In this document: in pieces, positions 43,802 through 52,525 of the stretch
How the letters are laid out: every line of letters starts with the position of its first letter
How positions within the stretch are numbered: the first letter of the stretch is position 1
Assembly (NCBI GenBank): GCA_009782215.1
Contig: WRKO01000001.1
Span: 62,001-126,000 of the forward strand
DNA length: 64,000 nt
Origin: Oscillospiraceae bacterium
Lineage (GTDB): Bacteria; Bacillota; Clostridia; Oscillospirales; UBA929
Direction: 5' to 3'
Program-made: the position numbers and the translations under genes
The notes under the pieces: generated by a model
Database searches by the model: none
What the model was told of the DNA's origin: nothing
What the model saw: the letters and a program-made list of their open reading frames with translations, nothing else

Positions 43802-46800
43802 ATGAAAAAGTTCCACACGAGAATTCTGGCTTGGGTACTTACCATCGCTTTGACGGTGGCGTTTATGCCCGCTTTCGCAATGGCTGAGGGCGGCAGCGAC
43901 TACGAAGATCTGATTGGGGATGTGCTGGACGCACTCGAGGCCGGCGACCTCGACTGGCTCATCGACGCCTTGTGGGAGGTGCAGTGGGCCGTTGAGGATT
44001 CTCGGGGATTCGGACCTCCGAACTACTGCGTGTATCCAGATAACGCGGAGCACTATGCCGCTGAGCTGGCGCTGGAGTATTTGCAGGACGAATTCGAAGA
44101 ATTCCTCGAAGGGTCACCGGCCTCCGGCGTCCTCTTCGAAGTCTTGGAAGTCATTTTGGAGATTGTGGCGGAGGTGAACCGCGAGAAAGGCTACGGCTAC
44201 TCCGTTGCCGACATAATACAGAAAGCTATAGACATGGCTGCGTCATCCAGCCTCGGCAACGAGGGGGACGTCAACAGCTTCCTTGGCGATGCACACAGCC
44301 AAGGCTGGACGATTACTTGGTATGATACGTACTTCTCGGACTCCGGCGGGGATGACAGCTTCTGGCTAAACCTTGAATTGCGCAACGACGATTGCGACAT
44401 CTTCGGGATGTCCTTACTGTGGGAGCGCCTCGAAGCAGACTTCTTACTCTGCTTCATGTATGCTGGGGGCCCAACAAAGCCCGATCTTATTTGGGGTGTC
44501 TTGGAGGACGCAATCCTCGCCAACACCGGCGGCATGGACGGCTGGTTCTACGACTTTGACTGGGGCGGCCACAACATCGACGAGGTATTCGAGAAGATTA
44601 AAGAATACATCGACGGGCTGTCCATCAGCGACTTCGATGAGGCATCCCTTACCGTCATCTACAACCTGCTTTCGAACGCGATTGAGAACGACGGCTGGTA
44701 TATCGACAGCTATTACTACGACCATGTGCTCGACCCCGGTTACATTTCTATTGATATTTACCTAAACGACGGCAACTACGGGGTGAATCTTCAATTTCAA
44801 TGGGGCGGCAGCGGCTATGTCTTTAACTATATGTGCACATACGGCTATGACCCCGATTGGAACTTCAGCGCGCTACAAGACGCAATCATCGCCAACGGCG
44901 GCTACTGGGACTACTACTGGTACGGCGGCGGCGGCGACGGCGACCTCGGAGGCATATTCGATGACTTTGACGACTACATATACGACCTGCTCGACTACGA
45001 CGACTTTGACTGGGACACCGCACGCTACGTCAAAGACCTCATGTGGGACGCGGTTGACTCTGGCTGGTACATCGACCCCGACTCCGGCTATGAATATGTT
45101 AATTCCATTATTTACCTCTGGTTTCACCTAGACCGCGGCAACGACTACCTCTACTTTGAATTTGAATGGTCAGACGTTGACGACGGCATGTATTCCCTTA
45201 CATACATATACGCCGACTGCGACACAAACCCCGGGCTTCTCTGGGGCCGGCTCATAGCCGCAGTTAACAAAAACAACGGCGAGTGCAACTTCGGCTTCCC
45301 CGGCGGCGTCAGCCACGACCGCAACGAGGTATTCAATGGCTTTGAAAAATTCATAGCAGAACTGGAAGACGGTACCATCGACAAATTTGACTGGGTCACC
45401 GCAGCCGCCGTCTTCTACCTCATGTCGGTCGCGGTTGGCGAAGGCTGGCAAATCGGCGTCTACGAATATGACTACTACAATGGCTATGACGGTTACGTTA
45501 TTTACCTTTGTTTTGATCTATACGACGCCACCAGCGGCGACTTGCTTTACTTTGGATTTGAATGGCACGACGTCGACGGTGTGCATTCCCTTACAACCAT
45601 AAACGCCTACGGCGACAGAAACCCCGGGCTTGACTGGAACGCGCTCAAAGCCGCAGTTGGCACAAACGGCGGCGACTACTACATAGAATTCGACTCCGGC
45701 GGCGGCGACAGATTCGGCGACCTATCTGCGGGGATTAATCACTACATAGAGAAGCTAATCGACGACGGCGTTATCGACGACTACTTCGACTGGGCCTCTT
45801 TAGACGCGCTCCTCAACCTCATAGGGGGCGCGATTGAGTACGACGGCTGGTGGTTTCTCGACGACGACTACTACTACAACACCTCAGGCAAGTCCCTTTA
45901 CTTCTATGTTGAGCTATACGACGGCAGCGACTTTGTGTATATTAACACCGTCTGGATAGACCTGAACGACGACGGCGGACTTGTCCTTGCGTATATGGAA
46001 GTAGACGGCTACGACCCCAGCTTTGACTGGGACGCGCTCAAAACCTACATCATAGCAAACGGCGGCTCCTACGACATTTTCGGGGAGGAATACCCCGACG
46101 CAGCCGCCTACCTGCTCGAAGACCTCGAAGACTTCGGCTTTGATTGCGACTACGACGAACCCACCAAGACCATCATCGTGACGGGAACACTAGCGGGCGC
46201 AAGCAGCCTTGATATAACCATCCCCGAGGGCGTGACGGTTGTGTGGAAGGCGGACTACAGCGGCTTACCCAGCGGCGCCCTGCTGAGGGTATTCGGCTAC
46301 GGTACGCTATTCATACCACTCGAAGGGCGCATCGAAAACACCGGCAGCAGCGGCAGTGCGCTGAGTATCCGCGAATCGATTGCACTGGTTGTGGACGGCG
46401 GCACGATTAAGGGAACCAACGGCTCCATCACGCTAATGAACTCCGGTACCGTGCTATATCTAAAGGACGGCTCGAATGTTGACGGCATGACAATCGACCG
46501 TAGCGGCGGAACCGCCTACTACTTGGGCGACCAAGAGGCGAAGTTCCTCACAACGGGCGACACTTGGAGCTTCACCCCCGGCACCAACCTCTTCCGCTTG
46601 GACGAGCTAAACCTCGGCGGCTACAAATACGACGACGACACGCCCCACGAGGGCACGGTCACGCTCACACTGCCGAGCGGGCTTGAATTTGACGACGACG
46701 ACTTATATATTAGCAACATTGACGAGGACGACTACACCCGAGTGGGCAACACGATTGTAGTCTCGGGGACGTATAAAACTAACATAAACGTTCATGTGGA

Positions 46801-49800
46801 CGGCACGCTTGCGGGCGGCAGAATCAAACTTGAGACAATTTGGTTGCACTTCTCCATCAACATCGACACGCCGCGGATTTTCGTGGGCGGCAACGAGGTC
46901 ACAAACCCATCGGTGTCGCGCATCCAAACGGCAATCACCAACGCGCTGAACGCCGCACCGGGCGGCGGCACCGTCGAGGTCACGGGCAAGTTCATCGAGG
47001 CGAACTCTACGCTTACCATAACTGTCCCCGCAACCAAAACGCTGCTATGGAACGCGCGCTACACCGGAAACCCGCCAAGCGGCATTGGTGCAGTCTCGCT
47101 CGTTTCCGTGTTGGGTGAGGGTGTAATGGAAATCGGGGAGGATGGCTACATCTCCTCCGGCGCAAACGGCGCGGTCACGCAAGTAATATCTGTTTCCGGC
47201 ACCTTGATTGTTAACGGCGGCAGGGTGGAATCAACCGCGACGATGGGAATAAGCGTACACGGCACGGTGACGGTTAACAGCGGCGTCATTACCTGCGGCG
47301 GGACTAACGCAGCTATATACTTAAACAGCGGCGGTTCGCTTGCCCTTAACGGCGGCTCGCTTGTGCGCAACTATGACGGTACTACTTCCCCGGGTTGGGT
47401 TTCCGCGGCAGGCAACAACGTGATTTACATAAGCGGCTCACCGAGCTTCAATAATGTGCAGACTACCAGCTCCGACTCCACGGGCTACTACATCGGCAAC
47501 TACGCAGGGAAATTCACCGGCGACTTTGCCCTCTTCAAGCTGGACGCGCCGGTCGTTGCGCCGGTCGGCGGCAACACCGTCGCAACCTTCCCCGCCGAAG
47601 GACTGAGCGTCACGAGCGCGAAGGTGCTGGACGGCGGCGACGAGGTTGAGGGCTTCGACTTTGATTACGACGACAACATAGTGACCATCAAGGGCAACTA
47701 TAATACGAAGTTTGAAGACGTGACGCTTGAAGTCACGGGAACGCTTGGCGGCAAAATCACGGTGACGTTCACCACGGAGACGGCGTTTGACGTGGAGAAC
47801 GAGGGCATACTGGTGAACAATGCGCTTGTGCCGAACCCATCGGTGGAGAACATCCAATCCGCAATCGAAACCGCGCTTGCCCCTGACGGAGCCACCGTCA
47901 CGGTGACGGGTAGGTTCACGGGCGCGGACAGCAGGCTTACTTTGGCTATAGAGTCGGGCAAAAAAGTTATATGGAACGCGCATTATTCGGGAACTATGGC
48001 GGCATCTACTGAGGAGCTTACCTATATAAGTGGCGCGGGCGAGATGGAAATCGCCGAAAACGGATATATTGAAGCAACACGGGGCATGGCCGTAGCTATT
48101 GGTAATACTATTACCCTTACCATAAACGGCGGTACGGTAACGATACCCAATAATTCTGAAAGTAGAGCTATAGTTGCTTACACAGACTCGACCGTTGTGG
48201 TCAACGGCGGCAACGTCAGCTCAATAACTGCGCAGACACGTTCTGTCCTTACTATTAACAATGGTACTATTGACATAGTAAGAGCCGGAACCAGCAGCAC
48301 CATCTATGTAACCGGCGGCACGATAGGCGATGCAAATATTTTCCTACAAGGAGGAATAGATGCCCAAACCGCCTACTACATCGGAAATAACGGAGCTAAG
48401 TTCAACACAGACGGTACAAACACCGCCTTCACCCCCGGCACAACCCTATTCCGGCTGGACACCTTCACCCAATCAACAGTCGGCGGCAACACCGTCGCAA
48501 CCTTCCCCGCAGGACTGACCGTGACAGGCGCGACGACGGACGCGGCGGGCTTCACCCTTGATTGCGAGGATAACACCGTCACCATCAAGGGCAACTACAA
48601 TACTGAGGTAAAGGACGTGACGCTTGCAGTCACCGGCACCCTTGCCGGGGGCAAAATCACGGTGACGTTTACCACAGCGGCGTTTGACGTGGACAACGTG
48701 GGTATATTGGTGGGCGGTCAGCTTGTGCAGAACCCCACGGTTTCAAGCATCGCCTCCGAAATCCTCGCCGCGCTGAATAAGGCCGCCGTAGGCGATAGTG
48801 TTATCGTTACGGGCAAGTTTGAGGATGCGAGCGCGAACCTTGCGCTGACCATACCCATCGACAAAACGCTGGTGTGGAGCGCGGAGTATGTGGGGCAGAG
48901 CTTATCCGTAGCCGGCGCGGGTGTACTGAGAATACCGAGCGACGGGAAGATTAAAGTCGGCACCTCTGAAACGCTGGGTATCTCTGAAGTGGTTGCGCTG
49001 GTTGTCGATGGCGGCACGGTTGACGGCAGAATCCATATAACGGATTATTCCGTGGTCTTTGTAGCAGACGGTTCCGGCATTAAAAATGCGGAAATTACAC
49101 GGAGTCTTCAAACGTTAGGCTGCTACATGGGCGACTACGCGGCGAAGTTCGGCACCGGCTTCACCGCAGGCACAAACCTCTTCCGCTTGGACGGCTACGA
49201 GCCTAGCGTGTCGGCATTCGGCAACAACACCCAAGTAGCCTTGCCGAGCGGTCTGACCGTCACAAGCGCGAAGGTGCTTGACGACAGCGGCGACGATGTC
49301 GCAGAGTTCACCTGCACCCCGAACGTCTACAGCGAAGTGACCATCTCCGGCAACTACAACACAGCCTACACAGACGTGACGCTCGAAGTCACGGCTATGA
49401 TTGGCGGCAAAATCCCGGTGACGTTCACCACAGCGGCGTTTAGCTTTGAGAACAAGGGCATATTTGTGGACGGCACACTGGCGCCGAACCCCGCAAGCAC
49501 CCCCATCAAAGACACAATCGAAGCCGCGCTGAACGCCGCCCCGGCCGGCGGCACCGTCGTGGTGACGGGCAAGCTTGAGGGCGCGACCGCTACCCTTGCG
49601 CTGACCATACCCGACGGAAAGACGCTGGTGTGGGATGCGGAATATACCGGAAACGTGAATGGCAGTTTGATTAGCGCAGACGGTCAAGGCAGCATGGTCA
49701 TCGGCAGTGACGCGGCTATAAAGAACACCAGTACCTACGGTGGCAGTAGGGCGATTTATACGGCCTCCGCGCATCTCACCGTAAACGGCGGCACGCTTGA

Positions 49801-52267
49801 AGGAGTCTACGCAATTTATTTGGAAGGCTCTGCCAGCCTTGCCGTTTTAGGCGGCGAGTTTACGGGGGTCATCCGTGCGTACGCCACCTCCATCGTCTAT
49901 GTGAAAGACGGCTCGGGAATTACAGCCGGGAACATCGAAGGAGGTATTACGGCGGCGGGCTACTACGTGGGCGAGGAAAACGCGGCGAAGTTTGCCACAA
50001 GCGGCGACGCCACCTTCAACTCCGGCGCCAACCTCTTCCGCTTGGACGGCTCGCCGGACTTCGGCAGCTACACCTACAGCGCGACACCCTACGCCGGCAC
50101 AGTCACCGCGACACTCCCGGCGGGGCTGGCGGTAGACACAATCACGGTAAGCGGGCTTGCCGCCAACCAATACACCATTGACGGTAACACCGTGAGCTTC
50201 GCGGGGACGTATCACGTGCAAGATGTCACCATGACCGTAACCGGAACGCTTGCGGGCGGGAAAATCCCGGTGAGCTTCACCACGGCGGCGTTTAGCATAA
50301 ACGTGAGCTGTGCGCATGAGTACGCGAACTACACCTCAAACAACGACGCCACTTGCACCGTGGATGGCACCGAAACGGGAGCTTGCACCTTCTGTAACGC
50401 ACCCAACACGAAGACGGAAGAAGACTCGGCACTGGGGCACGAATACGAAAACTACCTCTCCAACGGCGACGCAACCTGCACAGTAGACGGAACCGAAACG
50501 TCAGATTGCGTCCGCGATTGCGGCTCAACCGACACAAGAACCGCAGTAGGCTCGGCACTGGGGCATAGCTTCGAACCGTGGAGGGTTACTACAGAGGCGA
50601 CCTGCTACGCAGACGGCGAGGAAGAACGCACCTGCATACGCGACGATTGCGACGAGATTGAGAATACCGAAACGCGGGATATTACAACACGTCCCAACCA
50701 CACCGCCCCCGAAGACTGGACGAGCGGCGACCCCGCGGATTGCGTAACAGCCAGCACAAGGATTAAGGTCTGCACCGTCGCAGCTTGCGAAGCTACGGTT
50801 GAGAGCGAAGATCAACCGGCGCTGGGGCACGACTTCCCCGAAACGTGGACGGTTGTGACAGAGGCAACAGCCACCACCACCGGACTTGAAGAGCGAATCT
50901 GCGAACGCGATTGCGGCTTAGAAGGGCATAGGGTCACGCGCATCATCCCCGTAATCGACGACGACCCCGGCCCCTTCCCCATCGGAGGCGGCGGAACGAC
51001 GACCACACCCGACCCCGATCCGACCGACACCATCCCCGGCAGCGCCGTAGGCACAGACGAAACGACCGACATCACGGTCACAGTAGACAGCGACACCGGC
51101 GCGGTCACGATAGACCTTGACGAGGAAACCACGGAAGCGCTGGTGGAAAAAGCAATCAACGCTGCAGGGGACGCCGTCCCCGGCGTCCCGGCTCCGATTC
51201 CCACCGTCACGTTAGACCTCTCGTCGGTAGAGGGCGCGACATCGGCCGTGCTGAACGTGGAAGCCGCGCAGATGTTCTCTGAAGCGGAAGTGGCGGTGAC
51301 GGTGGTACTCCCCGACGCGGAAATCACCCTCGCGCCTGAAGCGCTGGCTGCGCTCGCCGAAACAACCGATATGGGCGCAACGCCCATCACGGTAGAGGCG
51401 GCGGTCGTCCCGATGAGTGAGCTGCGCGGACTGCAAGCGGCTCAAGTCAAGGGCTATGAGACGGTGATCAGTCTTGACGTGTTCGTGGGCGATACGAAGG
51501 TGGACGTCCCGCTGACGGTCAGCCTACCGTATAACCTCAAAGCCAACGAGAACCCGGCGGCTGTGCGCGTGTGGTATATGGACGGCAACGGGAAGCTGAC
51601 CGATTTGAACGGCGTGTTCGACGCGGCGACGGGGATGATAACCTTCACCATCGCGCACCAAAGCTACTTTGTGGTGGGTTACGACGCGGTGGCGGTGTGG
51701 GAGAACATCTTCACCGATTTAGACCCGGATGAATGGTACTACTACGCGATAGCCTTTATGAACCACTACGGCCTGTACAACGGCTACGGCAACGGGCTTG
51801 TCGGCGCGGAGGACATCCTTTCCCGCTCCCAGTTCGCCACGCTGCTCTGGGCGCTGGAGGGCAAACCCCTGCCGAACGGGTCGGCGTCCTTTGACGACGT
51901 CGCCGAGGACGCGTGGTACTACGACGCGGTGACATGGGCGGCGGAGAACGGCGTCGTGTCAGGATACGGCAACGGCAAGTTCGGCCCGGACGACGCGATT
52001 ACCCGTGAGCAGGCGGTGCAGATGCTGTATAACTACGCGGTGAACTTCAAGGGGCTCAACATCCCGCAGAACCAAGAGCTGCCCGCGTTTGAAGACTTAG
52101 ACCAAATCGACGTATGGGCGGAGAGTGCGGCGAAGACATTGGCTGAGGCAGGTGTGCTGAACGGCTTACCCGAGGGCGAGCGGTTCAAGCCGGGCGACGT
52201 TACCAACCGCGCGGAAGCGGCGCAGATGTTTATGAACTTCGTAAGGTTTGTGGCGGAGAACTGGTAG
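43802..52267 (+). CDS. Giant SLH-anchored surface protein (2,821 residues) of the sigG element
   Basis: Start at the ATG of 43802 after GGGAGGT; signal peptide MKKFHTRILAWVLTIALTVAFMPAFAMA. Parts in order: five ~125-residue repeats very rich in Asp, Tyr, Gly and Trp (about 130-760); a beta-helix-like module followed by four longer copies of a ~250-300-residue module (about 765-2165, motif TVxVTGxFxxAxxxLxLxIPxxKTLVWxAxYxG); a zone of CxxC/His repeats (AHEYxNYxSNxDATCTxDGTET, about 2165-2380); a proline/threonine linker; a beta domain (about 2420-2640); and three SLH domains at the C-terminus (FTDLDPDEWYYYAIAF, FDDVAEDAWYYDAV and one more). It would be displayed on the wall and lost when the element is excised. 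Function unknown; adhesion or matrix formation is plausible. Confidence 0.88.
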   Translation: MKKFHTRILAWVLTIALTVAFMPAFAMAEGGSDYEDLIGDVLDALEAGDLDWLIDALWEVQWAVEDSRGFGPPNYCVYPDNAEHYAAELALEYLQDEFEEFLEGSPASGVLFEVLEVILEIVAEVNREKGYGYSVADIIQKAIDMAASSSLGNEGDVNSFLGDAHSQGWTITWYDTYFSDSGGDDSFWLNLELRNDDCDIFGMSLLWERLEADFLLCFMYAGGPTKPDLIWGVLEDAILANTGGMDGWFYDFDWGGHNIDEVFEKIKEYIDGLSISDFDEASLTVIYNLLSNAIENDGWYIDSYYYDHVLDPGYISIDIYLNDGNYGVNLQFQWGGSGYVFNYMCTYGYDPDWNFSALQDAIIANGGYWDYYWYGGGGDGDLGGIFDDFDDYIYDLLDYDDFDWDTARYVKDLMWDAVDSGWYIDPDSGYEYVNSIIYLWFHLDRGNDYLYFEFEWSDVDDGMYSLTYIYADCDTNPGLLWGRLIAAVNKNNGECNFGFPGGVSHDRNEVFNGFEKFIAELEDGTIDKFDWVTAAAVFYLMSVAVGEGWQIGVYEYDYYNGYDGYVIYLCFDLYDATSGDLLYFGFEWHDVDGVHSLTTINAYGDRNPGLDWNALKAAVGTNGGDYYIEFDSGGGDRFGDLSAGINHYIEKLIDDGVIDDYFDWASLDALLNLIGGAIEYDGWWFLDDDYYYNTSGKSLYFYVELYDGSDFVYINTVWIDLNDDGGLVLAYMEVDGYDPSFDWDALKTYIIANGGSYDIFGEEYPDAAAYLLEDLEDFGFDCDYDEPTKTIIVTGTLAGASSLDITIPEGVTVVWKADYSGLPSGALLRVFGYGTLFIPLEGRIENTGSSGSALSIRESIALVVDGGTIKGTNGSITLMNSGTVLYLKDGSNVDGMTIDRSGGTAYYLGDQEAKFLTTGDTWSFTPGTNLFRLDELNLGGYKYDDDTPHEGTVTLTLPSGLEFDDDDLYISNIDEDDYTRVGNTIVVSGTYKTNINVHVDGTLAGGRIKLETIWLHFSINIDTPRIFVGGNEVTNPSVSRIQTAITNALNAAPGGGTVEVTGKFIEANSTLTITVPATKTLLWNARYTGNPPSGIGAVSLVSVLGEGVMEIGEDGYISSGANGAVTQVISVSGTLIVNGGRVESTATMGISVHGTVTVNSGVITCGGTNAAIYLNSGGSLALNGGSLVRNYDGTTSPGWVSAAGNNVIYISGSPSFNNVQTTSSDSTGYYIGNYAGKFTGDFALFKLDAPVVAPVGGNTVATFPAEGLSVTSAKVLDGGDEVEGFDFDYDDNIVTIKGNYNTKFEDVTLEVTGTLGGKITVTFTTETAFDVENEGILVNNALVPNPSVENIQSAIETALAPDGATVTVTGRFTGADSRLTLAIESGKKVIWNAHYSGTMAASTEELTYISGAGEMEIAENGYIEATRGMAVAIGNTITLTINGGTVTIPNNSESRAIVAYTDSTVVVNGGNVSSITAQTRSVLTINNGTIDIVRAGTSSTIYVTGGTIGDANIFLQGGIDAQTAYYIGNNGAKFNTDGTNTAFTPGTTLFRLDTFTQSTVGGNTVATFPAGLTVTGATTDAAGFTLDCEDNTVTIKGNYNTEVKDVTLAVTGTLAGGKITVTFTTAAFDVDNVGILVGGQLVQNPTVSSIASEILAALNKAAVGDSVIVTGKFEDASANLALTIPIDKTLVWSAEYVGQSLSVAGAGVLRIPSDGKIKVGTSETLGISEVVALVVDGGTVDGRIHITDYSVVFVADGSGIKNAEITRSLQTLGCYMGDYAAKFGTGFTAGTNLFRLDGYEPSVSAFGNNTQVALPSGLTVTSAKVLDDSGDDVAEFTCTPNVYSEVTISGNYNTAYTDVTLEVTAMIGGKIPVTFTTAAFSFENKGIFVDGTLAPNPASTPIKDTIEAALNAAPAGGTVVVTGKLEGATATLALTIPDGKTLVWDAEYTGNVNGSLISADGQGSMVIGSDAAIKNTSTYGGSRAIYTASAHLTVNGGTLEGVYAIYLEGSASLAVLGGEFTGVIRAYATSIVYVKDGSGITAGNIEGGITAAGYYVGEENAAKFATSGDATFNSGANLFRLDGSPDFGSYTYSATPYAGTVTATLPAGLAVDTITVSGLAANQYTIDGNTVSFAGTYHVQDVTMTVTGTLAGGKIPVSFTTAAFSINVSCAHEYANYTSNNDATCTVDGTETGACTFCNAPNTKTEEDSALGHEYENYLSNGDATCTVDGTETSDCVRDCGSTDTRTAVGSALGHSFEPWRVTTEATCYADGEEERTCIRDDCDEIENTETRDITTRPNHTAPEDWTSGDPADCVTASTRIKVCTVAACEATVESEDQPALGHDFPETWTVVTEATATTTGLEERICERDCGLEGHRVTRIIPVIDDDPGPFPIGGGGTTTTPDPDPTDTIPGSAVGTDETTDITVTVDSDTGAVTIDLDEETTEALVEKAINAAGDAVPGVPAPIPTVTLDLSSVEGATSAVLNVEAAQMFSEAEVAVTVVLPDAEITLAPEALAALAETTDMGATPITVEAAVVPMSELRGLQAAQVKGYETVISLDVFVGDTKVDVPLTVSLPYNLKANENPAAVRVWYMDGNGKLTDLNGVFDAATGMITFTIAHQSYFVVGYDAVAVWENIFTDLDPDEWYYYAIAFMNHYGLYNGYGNGLVGAEDILSRSQFATLLWALEGKPLPNGSASFDDVAEDAWYYDAVTWAAENGVVSGYGNGKFGPDDAITREQAVQMLYNYAVNFKGLNIPQNQELPAFEDLDQIDVWAESAAKTLAEAGVLNGLPEGERFKPGDVTNRAEAAQMFMNFVRFVAENW
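44200..46075 (+). repeat. Five Asp/Tyr/Gly-rich tandem protein repeats
   Basis: Each ~125-codon unit reads GWxIxxxxYxY, a YxxLxxxxxFxW beta stretch, a W-x-x-L-x-x-AIxANGG end and a helical FDDFDDYIYDLL-like half. Starts of the GW motif fall near 44305, 44693, 45061, 45443 and 45845. The acidic clusters DYDDFDWD and DDDYYYN suggest cation binding. Confidence 0.8.
46860..50305 (+). repeat. Four long tandem beta-helix modules in the giant protein
   Basis: Boundaries near 46860, 47790, 48680 and 49440 to 50305, each starting with a FxVxNxGIxVxGxLxxNPxxxxI stretch and closing with TLAGGKITVTFTTAAF. A partial first unit lies at about 46090-46860. The same type of module occurs at the N-terminus of the SLH protein at 8678, outside the element. 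Confidence 0.78.
50305..50945 (+). repeat. Cys/His repeat zone (CxxC ... GHxYxxY type)
   Basis: Tandem units of ~40 codons with ATCTVDGTETxxCxxC and LGHEYENY or LGHSFEPW, the pattern of short zinc-ribbon-like repeats seen in many clostridial surface proteins. Five units are visible, the later ones losing cysteines. Confidence 0.75.
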
Positions 52268-52279
52268 AATAAAAAATAT

Positions 52280-52411
52280 GGCTCTACTCCCGTTTTCGTT
52301 GTTTAGGTATTTTTAGAACGGCTTGGGAACTGCCAGTTCGAGTTTGCCTGCAACAAGGTAAATCATAGCCGAATAACCCTCAAAGGTATGAACGATTTTG
52401 GGAGTAGAGCC
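52280..52411. mobile_element. 132-bp inverted-repeat remnant (MITE or IS end pair)
   Basis: GGCTCTACTCCC (52280-52291) and its exact reverse complement GGGAGTAGAGCC (52400-52411), with similarity continuing inward (TTCGTT versus ATCGTT). Size and ends suit a miniature inverted-repeat element or a collapsed IS, possibly ISL3-like from the look of the termini. The inside has a short minus-strand open stretch (GYSAMIYLVAGKLEL) but no transposase gene. Confidence 0.6.
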
Positions 52412-52419
52412 AAAAATTC

Positions 52420-52448
52420 TTGTATTCCATTGGCATTTGTGTTAAACT
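52420..52448 (+). promoter_or_regulatory. Possible promoter of the SLH/vWA protein gene
   Basis: TTGTAT (52420-52425), 17-bp spacer, TAAACT (52443-52448) with TGt, directly after the inverted-repeat remnant. Confidence 0.45.
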
Positions 52449-52525
52449 ATTTATCATATTAATGGGCGTTGGGATGGCAAACCTGCCAGTGACTGGAAAT
52501 GACAAACATACGGAGGAATTTGAAA

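Noticed and set aside
46860..50305. Possible CRISPR or satellite repeats
   Set aside because: Units are 250-300 codons, in frame and diverged at the protein level; there are no short identical repeats with spacers.
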